The notes under the pieces were generated by a model. That model was not told the origin of the DNA and searched no databases. It worked only from the letters and a program-made list of their open reading frames with translations. From Myotis daubentonii (lineage: Eukaryota; Chordata; Mammalia; Chiroptera; Vespertilionidae), in the NCBI RefSeq assembly GCF_963259705.1, contig NC_081842.1, forward strand, positions 36,607,796-36,671,795: a stretch of 64,000 bases of DNA. The letters run 5' to 3'. The position numbers were made by a program, and so were the translations under genes. Below are positions 1 to 10,935 of the stretch, piece after piece (positions within the stretch are counted from its first letter, which is position 1; each line of letters begins with the position of its first letter).

Positions 1-470
1 TATAAGATCAGGGCACAATCTCATATTTCTGCATGCAGATAACCAGTTTTCCCACCCGCACTTTGTTAAAGAGACTACACTATCCCCATCGTGTATTCTT
101 GTCACCCTCCTAAAAATACCAATTGAACATATTTGTATGGATTCATTTCTGGGTCTATTCTGTTCTATTGGTCTATATACCTATCTTACTGGTACATACT
201 ATTTTAATTACTGTGGCTTTATAGTTAATTGTGAAATCAGAAAATGTGATGCCTCCAGTTTTGTGTGCCTTTCTCAAGATCCTTTTCCCTATTTTGAATG
301 TTTTGTGGTTTCATAAGAATATTAGTACTGCCTTTTCTGTTTCTGTAAAAAAAATCTATTGAGATATTGTTATGGATTGCCTTGAATCTGTAGATCATTT
401 TGGATAGTACAGACATTTTAACAATATTAAATCCTCCAATCCATGAACACAAAATACCTTTCCATTTGTT

Positions 471-510
<40 letters not shown>

Positions 511-620
511 AGATTCTTTCAGCTGTGTTTTGTATTTTCAGCATACAAGTCTTTATCTTAATTAAGTTTACTCTTAAGTATTTTATTCTTTTTGGTGCTA
601 TTATAAATAGGATTGTTTTA
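1..620 (-). mobile_element. L1 LINE fragment (ORF2 part), antisense
   Basis: Read on the minus strand this is an L1 ORF2 segment. The plus strand carries the familiar antisense landmarks: 'gttctattggtctatatac' near 165, 'tgaatctgtagatc' near 385 and 'atccatgaacac' near 440. A short minus-strand frame (237-452) keeps residues typical of that part of ORF2 but is broken on both sides. The element runs off the left edge of the window and is split by a TG microsatellite. Divergence looks high, so this is an old, inactive copy. Confidence 0.75.
474..507. repeat. (TG)n microsatellite
   Basis: About 17 uninterrupted TG/GT dinucleotides, lying inside the antisense L1 fragment. Confidence 0.95.
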
Positions 621-710
621 ACTGAACTACCAAAAAAAAAATAGAGACAGATTTATAGATAGAGAGCAGGCAGACAGCTCTGGTAGGGGTAGAGAGATTG
701 AGCAAGAAAG

Positions 711-776
<66 letters not shown>

Positions 777-1330
777 GCCTCATAGACATGGACAACAACA
801 TGGTAATTAATGGGGGAGTGGTGTCAAGATGGTAGAGGACATGAATGGAAAAATAAATAAATAAAATAAACTGGGATTATTTTTTCCCTAATTTTCTTTC
901 AAATAGTTTACTGCTAAGTGAATAAAAACACAACTGGTTTTTATTTTATTTTTATTATTTTTACTCTATGTCTCCTGGAAATTAGTCAACTGGGATGGAT
1001 GTTTTGCCAATGAAAGGTCCTTCCCAAAGCCCCATTATCCATTATTCTCCCAGTGACAAGCTTGCTCTTATATCTGCCCTATAAGAAAAGAAAAATAGGA
1101 GAAATCATGAATAGGCAATTAAGGAAAAAATATAGATAGCCAGTAAACATTAAAAAAAGAGAAAACAGCACTCATCACAGTTAAATAAATGCAAACTAAA
1201 GCAATTGTGATGTGAGTTTTTGGCCTTTCAATTGAGCAAAAATATTGGCTAAGGCAAGAGTAAAATGAAAATTGCAGTTGGGTCATACTATGCTTTCTTA
1301 ATGTTATGTCATGGCTCACTATTAAAGATT
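620..1330. other. Mostly unassigned AT-rich DNA
   Basis: Apart from the AG microsatellite at 714-773, I recognise no gene or clear repeat here. The stretch 783-870, ending in AATAA repeats, could be the tail of an old retroelement but could not be named. Confidence 0.4.
714..773. repeat. (AG)n microsatellite
   Basis: Thirty uninterrupted AG units. The reverse frame across it encodes only a Leu-Ser repeat and is not a gene. Confidence 0.95.
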
Positions 1331-1334
1331 TACA

Positions 1335-1530
1335 ATGTTCATCTTGTTTACCTTCACCCCAATCCTCTGGGTAAGGTAGTACAGCATTTCCCATTTTATA
1401 AATAAGAAAACTACGGCTTAGAGACCTTGTAAATTATGCAATCACAAATACCTAGTAAGTGCTGAACACAAGTTTATTAGATTCCACAATCCCTGCTCTT
1501 TCTACCAGCTACAGAGTATTCCTGCAGTGC
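1335..1530 (-). repeat. MIR SINE, antisense
   Basis: The sequence carries the MIR core in reverse: 'cccattttataaataaga', then 'gaaaactacggcttagaga', then a degraded 'agtaagtgctgaaca' block. These match the antisense MIR order (Pol III-derived ancient mammalian SINE). Many substitutions, as expected for its age. Confidence 0.7.
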
Positions 1531-1539
1531 ATGACAAGG

Positions 1540-2689
1540 ACTATTAGAGGCATTTGTTTGTAAGGTACAATGGTAAAATCAGTGATTAGGAAAAATTAAT
1601 TGGGAAATATTAAGTAGTAAGTATTTGTGTATAGTATTTTTTTAAATGGCCACCAAAAAAGGTGTAGGACATGCTTTTGGAGGCTATTCTCACATTTGTA
1701 ATCTCGCTAAACCTGGAGCATAAAGGTTACACATGCTATGGCGGTGTCAATATTTATGCCTTGTGTCCACATGCCTGAATTTTTCAGTAGCAATGCTATT
1801 CTCCATAGTAACCACATCCCTTTCTATTTCACTGTATATCATGTAAACAAGAAACTTATAGTGATGACAGCTGAGAAATCAGTTTGAGCCAAATACAGTA
1901 TGGATTTAAATTTTCAACTTCATGGGAGCAAAACTGTCCCTTCTCACAGTGCCCTAAGCAAGGATTTAGGTCACGCACCAAAGGCCGAGGCTGAGGTGAA
2001 ACTTCAGCAAGCATTAAACATGTCCCATGAATCCCAGAAGACGGTATAGGCAAGGGTCTGTTTCCTTCAAACAGTTTAAACCCTGGAAACATCTGGCTTC
2101 ACATTACAAAAAAGACACAACTGGTTTTATTTGTTCTTGTATTTGCTTTTCAGTTACAAAAGTAATTGATGATCACAGCAATGCTTATACTTCTGAAAAT
2201 TGGAACACATTCCAGAGTGACTCAACCAGGCAATTCTCAAGAGACAGGTGCAACTCTAATTTAGCCTTGTTGGTTCTTGATAATAACAAAAAAATAAAAG
2301 AACGAAAGATAGATAACCTTACCAAAAATTTATTTTGGAGATGTTTTATGTTGTTTTTATGTCATGTTAGATTTCAAATATTGAATCACCATTTATCTCC
2401 TTATTTAGTGGATACTACCAAGAAACTAACTTCATGTAATTTTACATATTTAGAGCTTTTCATTAACATATGTCCCTATGATATGAGATAAAGTTGAACA
2501 TTCCATTGCAACAAAGTCGGATTTCGATTCAGTAAGAAGGCAGCTCATAGTGGTGGCTCCTTTCTTTCTATTTAAGAGCAGGAAATGTGTAGACAGGTGC
2601 AGTTTAAATAGTACATTTATTATCACACATATATGTCTATATAACCTAGTTAGAGAAGCCTTTATCACTCCATTCTCATACATATATAA
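1540..2689. other. Unassigned DNA with no recognised gene
   Basis: No repeat or exon was recognised. A 154-codon plus-strand frame at 2027-2491 is the longest open frame in the window outside repeats. It has no recognisable domain and composition typical of chance translation of AT-rich DNA, so it is not called as a gene. Confidence 0.4.
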
Positions 2690-2812
2690 TAGGGTATCCA
2701 AAAAATGTTTATATACTTTAATAATTGATATTTCTTTCTTTTCAGATTTAACCCATTGGAATTAATAATTATTCAAAGTGTGTTTATGTTTTTCAGACAC
2801 CTGTGTATATAT
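2690..2812. mobile_element. mariner-like MITE, degraded
   Basis: The left end 'agggtatccaaaaaatg' and the right end, read in reverse as 'acaggtgtctgaaaaac', are imperfect inverted copies of a mariner-type terminus (CAGGGTGTCC followed by an A run). They flank about 120 bp and TA-containing target sites. No transposase is present, so any movement depended on enzyme supplied in trans. Confidence 0.55.
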
Positions 2813-2874
2813 ATGCAGAAATACATGTCAAATTTTTGGACTTTTCTTTACACTTATTATATTACTAGAAACCC

Positions 2875-3493
2875 AGTGCATGAATAATGCATGGATGGGG
2901 TCTGGCCAGCCTGACTGGTTGGGGGGAGAGGCCCCAGGCAATTGGCCAGTGGGCCCCACCCCCAATTGGGGAGGGGGAGCCACTTAGGGGTGGGACCGGG
3001 CATAGGAAGGGGCTGTGAGTGGTGGTCCAGCTTGCCCTACTCTCGAATGGGGTGTGGGGGCTGATTGGGGCCAGCAGCCTAATGGAGGGGCCGCGGACGG
3101 TTGGCCAGTGGCCCTGCCCCTGGTCGGAGTGGGGGGGACCGATTGGGGGTGGAGCTGGATGTGGAGAGGAGCCACAGGCCTATCAGGGTGGTGGGGCTCA
3201 TGGAGGGCAGAACGAGCTGTGGGGAGGGGCTGAGGGCTGATGGGGATGGGACAAGGGAATCGGAGTGCGCTGGTCAGGGGGAAGGGCTGTGGGGTTTGGC
3301 TGGCCACCCCGCCCTCCATCAGGGTGGGAGAGGCCGATCATGGGTGGCGCTGACTGGGGGCAGGGGCCGTGGGAGGTTAGCCAGCCGGCCCCACCCCTCT
3401 ATTGGGCTGGTTCGCTGTTCACAGTGGGCACAATAGCAACCAGTCATTCTGGTCATTATGGCATTCCAGTCACTGGCTTTTTATATATATAGA
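2875..3493 (-). mobile_element. Non-autonomous HeliBat-type Helitron, minus strand
   Basis: The 3' end is at the left: CTAG at 2875-2878 followed by a palindrome around 'tgcatgaataatgcat'. The 5' end is at the right, where the minus strand starts TCTATATATATAAAAAGCC. It is flanked by A and T, as expected for insertion between A and T. The interior is strongly GC-rich and made of degenerate repeats (for example the ggccagtgggcccc blocks), which creates several spurious reading frames. No Rep/helicase gene is present. Confidence 0.8.
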
Positions 3494-3933
3494 TTATATA
3501 AGGAAATCCTCCTACTTGTGAAATGATGGCAAATCATTTAATCAGTTCAGTAATTCTCTTTTGAGAGTAAATTGTGAATTCAACACACAGACTGCAATAG
3601 TTATTTTGTCTAAAACATAAAGCCCTAGTGTAGCTGTGGTTTTAGTGGCCTTCCCAATTTCATGTTGAAAGAAAATCCTGTCATGTTCTGTCTCTGAACT
3701 ATATTGCCTCTTAAGCTAAAAGCATTCTAAGCTTTTCTGAACTGCTTTGGAAACCTCAAAAATCAAAGTCTCAATCGATTTGAGCAATTTGATTTCTGTT
3801 TTAGGATGCTTCATTTCCTGACTCTTGAAAACATTGACGTATAGCAAGAAATTTGGTTGGGGATCTTAGTGCAGTTTATGGCAGTGATCATCTAAGTTAA
3901 GTATGACCCATCTTTATTAAAAAATATTTAACA
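3494..3933. other. Unassigned DNA
   Basis: AT-rich sequence between a Helitron and a Ves SINE; no gene or repeat recognised. Confidence 0.4.
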
Positions 3934-4138
3934 GCCCTGGCTGGTTGTTCAATGGTTAGAGCTTCAGCTGTGGACTGAAGAGTTGTGAGTTCGATTCCCC
4001 ATCAAGGGCACATATGCATCTCTGTTGCAGGCTCAATCCCCGTCCTGGTCAGGACACGTGCAGGAGGCAACCAATCAATGTGTCTCTTTCATATCAATGT
4101 TTCTATCTCTTTCCCTCCCTCCTACTACCCCTCTACTC

Positions 4139-4178
<40 letters not shown>
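3934..4178 (+). mobile_element. Ves SINE with long poly-A tail
   Basis: A tRNA-derived head (gccctggctggttgttcaat, then an A-box-like 'gttagagc' and a B-box 'gagttcgattccccat') is followed by the typical Ves body (a gcaggaggca block and a pyrimidine-rich 'tctctttccctccctcc' end). A 37-A tail occupies 4142-4178. The family moves by L1 machinery. The long pure tail suggests a fairly young insertion. Confidence 0.88.
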
Positions 4179-4179
<1 letters not shown>

Positions 4180-4181
<2 letters not shown>

Positions 4182-5521
4182 ATGGAAAAAATATCCTCAA
4201 GTGAGGATTAAAATAACAAAACAAAAGAAAAAACAAACAACAAAAACAATTAACAAATGACTATTAAGCACTTCTTCAAGGGGAGAAATACTTATTAGGT
4301 GGCAGATATAGAAACGCAATGACCACCTGGTCTTAAGAATTTGAGGTCTAGTAAGAATTTATCCCAAATCTGCTCAAACATGCACACCTGCACTCAACAT
4401 GATACCAGAAGACATAGGAAAATGCATATTTTTAGTCAGATTTTCATAAAGAAGCCACAGCATTTGTCAGGAAACTACAACTGCAGAGATCTAGCCTGGC
4501 TTATCCATCTAAACCACTTCCTTAAGAACGGCAAGACAGGGCATAATGTCAGTAAATTTGACTAAAGTTTCATAAGGAGTTGAAGGGGGGAATAATTTCA
4601 GTATGTATTTGATGCAAAACCAATTGTTTTTCTCATTTTATAGTAATTTGGGGGCAAACACCAGTAGAAGTTTATTCTTAGATTTAGTCTTTAAAGAGCT
4701 GATGGGAATTCCCATGCATTTTTCCCCCTTCAAGATCTTTAACTACCAGATAGCAAACTGGAAAAAAAAATTTAATTTAAACAGCATTCAAAGTGAATCA
4801 TTATATAAATATACTGAGAAATGATGCATGCTAAGGCAACTGGGGACATTTATAACCTAATGAGAAAGAGTCCTATTCATTAACATTGCAATCTTACAGA
4901 GAAGGTCAGTTAATTACATGGTAATATTCATGACCTATATGAAAGGAAAGAAATTAATATCAGTTATCACTGAAAACAATATAATTTTAAATAAAAAATA
5001 AAATATGTAGGTGTTTAAAAGTATTTATTACATTTAAAAGACTAATAATACATCTTACTTGCAATAAGAATGATGTTATTTAAATCTACATATTTTGTTT
5101 ACTAATATCTACACTTTAATCTAAGCTATTTTTAGTTAATATTCACCACAAGGCACTTTACAGCAGTAATACATATTATGTGCATTTCAACTATAAAGTA
5201 TTATAATAGCTGACACTGCACTCTGCATCCAGACAAATCCTTTAATGAGTTTCAATTTTTTCTATAAACTCATCTTATTCCTTCAGCAGAAGTAATCCCT
5301 AGTGTAGCTTTATCCAGCAATGGCTTTACATCAGAAAAATCTAATTCCCTGGACAAAGGAATAAAGAACATTTACTATACTATTATATAGACTTTTTTTT
5401 AGCACTTCAGAGAAATCCATTTTCCCTCTCCTGAAGTCTATAGAAAATATCACTGTATAATATTCAACGTTTAACCCACCTGATAACTACTACGTACTGA
5501 TATATGACTATATGTTATTAA
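4180..5521. other. Unassigned AT-rich DNA
   Basis: No gene, exon or repeat could be supported; the two frames of about 74 codons here have no recognisable content. Confidence 0.4.
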
Positions 5522-5871
5522 CTAGAGGCCCGGTGCATGAAATTCATGCACTTGGGGGGGGGCGGTCCCTTAGCCTGGCCTGCACCCTCTCACAGTCTTG
5601 GAGCCATCGGGGGATGACTGGCTGCTGGCTTAGGTCCACTCCTCGGGGAGCAGGCCTAAGCCATCAGTCGGACATCCTTAGAGCTGTGGCAGAGGCGGGA
5701 GAGCCCGGCTCAGGGCTTCTGGCTGAGTGGCACTCCCACTGTGGGAGCGCACTGACCGCCAGGGGCCAGCTCTTGCATTCAGCATCTGCCCCTTGGTGGT
5801 CAGTGCACGTCATAACGACCGGTCGTTCTGTCATTTGGTTAATTTACATATTAGCCTTTTATTATATAGGA
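5522..5871 (-). mobile_element. Non-autonomous HeliBat-type Helitron, minus strand
   Basis: Begins with the reverse of the 3' end: CTAG at 5522, then 'aggcccggtgcatgaaat' with the palindrome 'gtgcatgaaattcatgcac'. Ends with the reverse of the 5' end (minus strand TCCTATATAATAAAAGGC). Flanked by A and T. At 350 bp it is a compact copy of the most common family in the window. Confidence 0.92.
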
Positions 5872-5952
5872 TGTTGATGCATTTACCACTGTTATTATCA
5901 TTATCATCATCATCATTTATTAGGAAATAGGTCATAGGAAGGTAAAGAGTAA

Positions 5953-6229
5953 TCTATACTAATAAAAGGGTAATATGCTAATTAGACTGGATGTCCTTCT
6001 GGACAAAGCCACGGTGGCCAAGGCAGAGGCAGTTAAGAGCGATCAGGCCAGCAGGTAGAGTGGGTAGGGGTGATCAGGCAGGCAGGCAGGTGAGCAGTTA
6101 GGAGCCAGAGGTCCCAGATTGAGAGAGGGATGTCCAACTTCCCCTGAGGGGTCCCAGATTGGAAAGGGTACAGGCCGGGCTGAGGGACAACCTCCCCCCC
6201 TGCACAAATTTCATGCACCAGGCCTCTAG
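5953..6229 (+). mobile_element. Non-autonomous HeliBat-type Helitron
   Basis: Starts TCTATACTAATAAAAGGG after an A and ends with a 'tgcacaaatttcatgca' palindrome and GGCCTCTAG before a T. It belongs to the subfamily whose 5' part reads 'taatatgctaattagac' and which carries an internal repeat of about 32 bp built on 'gatcaggc'. Only about two units are present here. Confidence 0.92.
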
Positions 6230-7100
6230 TAAGAGAATAAAAGTCAGCAGAAAGAAATCAGTACTAGCTTCTTTCCTCCACATGTTCTTAGCATCTTTTT
6301 GGTCAACCTGTTTCCTTTACCACTTATGTGCCACATACTTCACAACTATACAAAAGAATCTTCATTACAGTAGCTACCAATAATTTTGGCCCACATCAAT
6401 AGTGTTGCTCTTTACAACAACTGTGTATGAAATATTTGAAGAATGAGTAGCCAATGCAAAACTCCATGGGCTTGACAATTTAAAAGTATTGCATGTGAAA
6501 TGCAAGGTCAATTGAGAAATTATATAGACATATTCAAAAGCCACACTTGCAACCACTCTGGCCAGCTAATCAATCAATTGTATATCATAGTCATGGAGTT
6601 GCTGTATGCTTGACTAATTTGTGCATATAAACAAGTAAAAACAGCAGACCATCTTTTCTAAAATATAGCCATTTTAACTGCACAGATAAGATATTGGCAC
6701 ATGGAGAACTTTTTCCTTAAATTTATTTTCCAATTCCTCAATATAAAATAAAAATTCGAAAAAACTTTTTTTGATATTCAAACTTAGTATTTCATAAGGT
6801 TTTCACATGTAAAGACTATTCAGTGAAGAAACACCATTATTCAGAAAGAGTCAAGGAAAATTATGACTATTGGAAAGATTCAAGTAATAAAATAATTTTA
6901 CTTTTAATTTCATTTCTAATATGCCTCAAAGTAAACTTGACCTCATCACAAGCTTTCCTTGTAGTAAGTTTACTATTAAAGCTATGACTGTTATATGCCT
7001 GGTGATCTTGGGCACAATGGGAGGAGTTAAACTAATTATATCAACAGTATATAAAATATATATTATCATACAAGAGCCAAACAACTGTGAATACCAATAG
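6230..7100. other. Unassigned AT-rich DNA
   Basis: No gene or repeat recognised before the GATA microsatellite. Confidence 0.4.
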
Positions 7101-7106
7101 ATAGGC

Positions 7107-7158
<52 letters not shown>

Positions 7159-7160
7159 GA
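7101..7160. repeat. (GATA)n microsatellite
   Basis: About 14 GATA/TAGA units with minor interruptions at each end. Confidence 0.95.
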
Positions 7161-7217
7161 TAGACCATAAAAGTCCATTCGTCATCTCTACTGAATATTA
7201 TCAGGTACACACTGGAA

Positions 7218-7827
7218 TCTTATCTAATAAAAAGGAAATATGCTAATTGACCATTACACCCTCACAAGATGGCAGCACCCACAGCCACAAGATGGCAGTG
7301 CTCAGTCCCCTCAGCCCCACCTCATCCAGCCTCAATCTGCCAGTCCTCTCAGCCCCGCTGGGGGGCAGCAGGTGCCATGCACTTCATCCAGCCAGACTCC
7401 CCCAGACCCCTTAACCCTGCTTCATCCAGCCTTAGTCCCCCAGTCCCCTCAGCCCTGCAGGGGAAGGCAGATGGGGGTGATCTGGCTGGCAGGGGAGGGC
7501 AGTTGGAGGCAATCAGGCCGGCAGGGAAGGGCAGTTGGAGATGATCATGCCAACAGGGGAGCAGTTAGGTGTCAAACAGGCTGGTAGAGGAATGGTTAGG
7601 GGGTTATCAGGCTAGCAGACAGAGTGGTTAGGGGCAATCAGGCTGGCAGAAAGGCAAGTGGTTAGGAACCAGCAGTCCTCGATTGTGAGAGGGATGTCCA
7701 ATTGCCAGTTTAGTCAGGGTTTAGTCAGACATCCCCTGAGGAGTCCCAGATTGGAGAGGGTGTAGACTGTGCTGAGGAACACCCTACCCCCACCCCTGTG
7801 CATGAATTTTGTGCACTGGGCCTCTAG
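7218..7827 (+). mobile_element. Non-autonomous Helitron with AAGATGGC motifs
   Basis: Starts TCTTATCTAATAAAAAGG after A and ends in the palindrome 'gtgcatgaattttgtgcac' and CCTCTAG at 7824-7827. Near the 5' end two copies of AAGATGGCAG (7266 and 7288) resemble YY1 sites. The right half contains the 'gatcaggc...ggcagttagg' minisatellite units seen in the other members of this subfamily. A hAT element lies 2 bp beyond the terminus, and a second Helitron follows it. Confidence 0.9.
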
Positions 7828-7829
7828 TA
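7822..7829. repeat. Target-site duplication of the hAT (left copy)
   Basis: CTCTAGTA, repeated exactly at 8066-8073. The duplicated 8 bp include the last six bases of the upstream Helitron. Confidence 0.95.
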
Positions 7830-8065
7830 CAGTGATGGCAAACCTATATCACACTTGTCAGAGGTGACACGTGAACTCATTTTTTGGGTTGATTTTTCTT
7901 TGTTAAATGGCTTTTAAATATATAAAATAAATATTAAAAATATAAGTCTTTGTTTTACTATGGTTGCAAATATCAAAAAAATTTCTATATGTGACACAGC
8001 ACCAGAGTTAAGTTAGGGTTTTTCAAAATGCTGACACGCCGAGCTCAAAAGGTTTGCCATCACTG
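7830..8065. mobile_element. hAT MITE, 236 bp, perfect 16-bp inverted ends
   Basis: Ends are CAGTGATGGCAAACCT and its exact reverse complement, with an exact 8-bp target duplication CTCTAGTA. The interior is AT-rich and non-coding, so it is a non-autonomous hAT. A second copy of nearly the same length lies at 38017-38251. Transposition needed a hAT transposase in trans. Confidence 0.93.
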
Positions 8066-8370
8066 CTCTAGTATATAATAGAAGGTTGATATGCAAATTA
8101 ACTGAATGGTGGAAGGATGGTCATTATGACATGCACTGACCGCCAGGGGGCAGGCGCTCAATGCAGGAGCTGCCTCCTGGTGGTCAGCGCGCTTTCACAG
8201 GGGGAGCACTGCTCAGCCAGAAGCCCTGAGCCAGGCTCACAGCTGGTGAGCACAGCGGAGGTGGCGGGAGCCTCTCCCACTTCCACAGCAGCATTAAGGA
8301 TGTCCAATTTTCAGCTTAGGCCCGCTCCCCAACATCCTCTGAGGGTTCCCAGACTGCAAGAGGGCACAGG
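8066..8370 (+). mobile_element. Helitron in tandem, 3'-truncated
   Basis: After the hAT target duplication the sequence is a second Helitron (tataatagaaggttgatatg, then the 'actgaccgccagggggcag' region). Without the hAT it would follow directly after the CTAG of the upstream Helitron, with the initial TC missing. Homology stops near 8370 inside 'gcaagagggcacagg', where antisense L1 begins. The palindrome and CTAG are absent. Confidence 0.82.
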
Positions 8371-9750
8371 GCTTTCATTCTGTCCCAAAGATTTCGGATT
8401 GTTGTGTTTTCATTGTTGTTTGTTTCCAGGATGTGTTTTATTTCTTCTTTGATCTCTTTGGTAACCCACTTATTGTTTAATAGTGTGCTATTCAGCCTCC
8501 AAGTATTTGAATTTTTGTGATTGTTTTTACTGTAGTTGATTTCTAATTGTGATCTTAGAAGATGCTTGATATGATTTTAATCCTCTTAAATTTAGAGAAA
8601 CTTTGCCTGTGTCCCAATATATGGTCTATCTTTAAAAATGTCCCATGTGCACTTGAGAAGAATATATATTCTGTAGTTTTGGGGTGGAATGTACCAAAGA
8701 TGTGGGTTCCAAAGATCCATCTGATCTAGTGAGTCATTTAGTATTGAAGTTTCTTTGCTAATTTTTTATCTAGAGGATTTATCCAGTGATATTAATGGGG
8801 TATTAAAGTCTCCTATTATGATTGTGTTGCTGTCAATCTCACCCCTGATATCTTCCAGAAGTTTGGGTGCTCCTGCTTTGGGTTCATAAATGTTTACAAG
8901 AGTTATATCCTCTTGTTGTATTGATACCTTTAGAATTATGGTGGCCTTTCTTGTCTTTTGTTATGGTCTTCACTTTGATGTCTATTTTGTCAGATATAAG
9001 TATTGCTACCCCACCTTTTTTTGAATTTTCATTTGCCTGAAAGATATTTTTCCATCCCTTCACTTTCAGTCTGTGTGAGTTCCTTCTTCTGAGGTGGTCT
9101 CCTGTAGACAGTATATATATGGGTCATGTTTTTTTATCCATTCATTCACTCGATGTCTTTTAATTGGAGCATTTAATCCATTTACGTTTTATCTTATTAT
9201 TGATAGGTACTTGTTTGTAGCCATTTCTGTATTTTATGCCGCTGTTCCTTCATCCCTTTCTATTTCTTCTTTTTACAGCATTTCCCTTAGCATTTCTTGC
9301 ATTACTGGTTTGGTAGTGATAAACTCCCTTAGCCTTTTTTTGTTTGTGAAGCTCCTGATTTCCCCTTCAATTTTGATTGATAGTCTTGCTGGATAGAGTA
9401 TTCTTGAATTCAGTCCTTTGCTTTGCATCACTTTGCATGCCTCCTTCCATTCCCTTCTAGCTTGATGTGATTCTGTTAAGAAATCATTTGACAGTCTGAT
9501 GGGGGATCCTTTGTAGGTAACTCTCTGTCTCTTGCAGCCTTTAAGATTCTCTCTTTCTCTTTAACATTTGGCATTGTAATTATGACATGTCTTGGTGTTC
9601 GTCTTTTTGGATTCATCTTGTTTGGGACTCTGTATTTGTGTAACTTTTTTCTTCCCCATATCAGGGAAGTTTTCTGTCATTATTTCTTCAAATAGATTTT
9701 CTAAACCTTTCTGCTTTTCTTGTCCTTCTGGCAGCCCTATTATATGTATG

Positions 9751-9999
9751 TTACTTCGTTTTGTGTTGTCCCAAAGCTCCCTTAGGCTTTTTAAATTTTT
9801 TCTCCAGTTGCTGTTCTGATTGGGCTTGTTTCTGTACCTTATCTTCTAACTCACTAATTTGGTTCTCTGCTTCTTCTAGTCTACTGTTTAAACCTTCCAT
9901 GGTGTTTTTGATTATAGGTATATCACTTTTGATTTCTTCCTGTTTTTTGCATAGGTTGTTGATTTTCTTGTCCATCCAGTATATGAACTGCATGACCAT
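9751..9999 (-). pseudogene. L1 ORF1p coiled-coil fragment
   Basis: Eighty-two codons of L1 ORF1, the RNA-binding chaperone of the L1 particle. The leucine/isoleucine heptads and the SRLEEAENQISELEDK block are those of the coiled-coil that trimerises ORF1p. The following RRM-like and C-terminal domains lie further left (about 9270-9750) in other frames. It is a remnant, not a functional gene. Confidence 0.8.
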
Positions 10000-10277
10000 T
10001 ACTTTGAATTCTTATTCTGTCATTTTGCATGCTTCCTTTTCACTTATTTCCTTTCTTGGTGATTTCTCATTTTCTTTCCTCTGGGGATTATTTTGTTGTT
10101 GCCCCATTCTAACTATCACCAGAAGGTTCAAATGTCGAGTTGCGGGGTCCTGGGCCATGTGCAGTGGGAGCTTCACACTCCCCGATTATCACTGAAGAGC
10201 TCCAAGACGTGTGACTGCCTTTGGTTGGTGGAAGCCACGCTCGCCCAGGATTATAGTCACAGGAGCTTAGTGTGGCC

Positions 10278-10530
10278 TCATGTGCACACCTAGAATCAGG
10301 GACCCCACCTGCACCATGCTGAAACAGAGATCCTGCTGGTGTGCACCAAAAATCAGAGTCCCCTAGCATGCGTGTGTCAGGAGTCAGAGACCCCCCCTGT
10401 GCCCGCACTGAGAATCGAGTATCAGGGTCTCTGTTGTGCATGCATTAAGAATTGAAGTCACTGGCTTGTAGTGTGAATGCACTGGGAATCAGGGATCCCA
10501 AGCACGTGCGATGAGAAACAGAGTCAAGTC
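10278..10530 (-). repeat. Degenerate 30-36 bp tandem repeats in the L1 5' UTR
   Basis: Successive units begin with gtgcac/gcatgc-like bases and contain 'gaatcagggaccc' variants, with about seven to eight diverged units. They sit between ORF1 and the 79-bp repeat block of the same L1 5' UTR. Confidence 0.6.
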
Positions 10531-10689
10531 AAGTCACTGCTGCTCAGTTCTGCCTCTCGCTTTGGGAATCAGGGTCCACAGTCTGCTTGGGGGACCAGGT
10601 TGCACAGTCACAGTGTGTCAGCAGGAGGTCCACTCCTGCCCCGCAAAAACAGCCTTCTGTGTGTGCTTTCCCTGATCAAGGTCAGGTGG

Positions 10690-10935
10690 CTCTTCCATCC
10701 TGTGTGGGCATGGGGTCTGGTCCTGCAGGTGTACACTGCAGAAAACAAACTCCATGTTCCCAGGCTCAAATTCAGTGCAGCCTCCCTATGTGGGTGCGGA
10801 GTCTGGTCACAGGAAACAAACTCCCTGAGTTTGTGCTCTCAGGCTCAAATTCAGCACAGCCTCCCTGCTTGGGCCCAGGGTCTGGCCATGGGAAACAAAC
10901 TTCCCATGTCCGCACACCCAGGCTCAAATTCAGGT
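10690..10935 (-). repeat. 79-bp tandem repeat in the L1 5' UTR
   Basis: The motif 'caggctcaaattcag' recurs at 10761, 10840 and 10919, exactly 79 bp apart, with the intervening 'ggaaacaaactcc' and 'gcctccct' blocks also repeated. This is monomer-like organisation of an L1 promoter region, as in rodent L1s. A 188-codon plus-strand frame across it is a by-product. Confidence 0.85.

Noticed and set aside
2027..2491. 154-codon plus-strand frame
   Set aside because: Longest frame outside repeats, but no recognisable domain, AT-rich codon use and no splice or promoter context.
3015..3436. Three overlapping plus-strand frames of 72-111 codons
   Set aside because: GC-rich repeat interior of a minus-strand Helitron.
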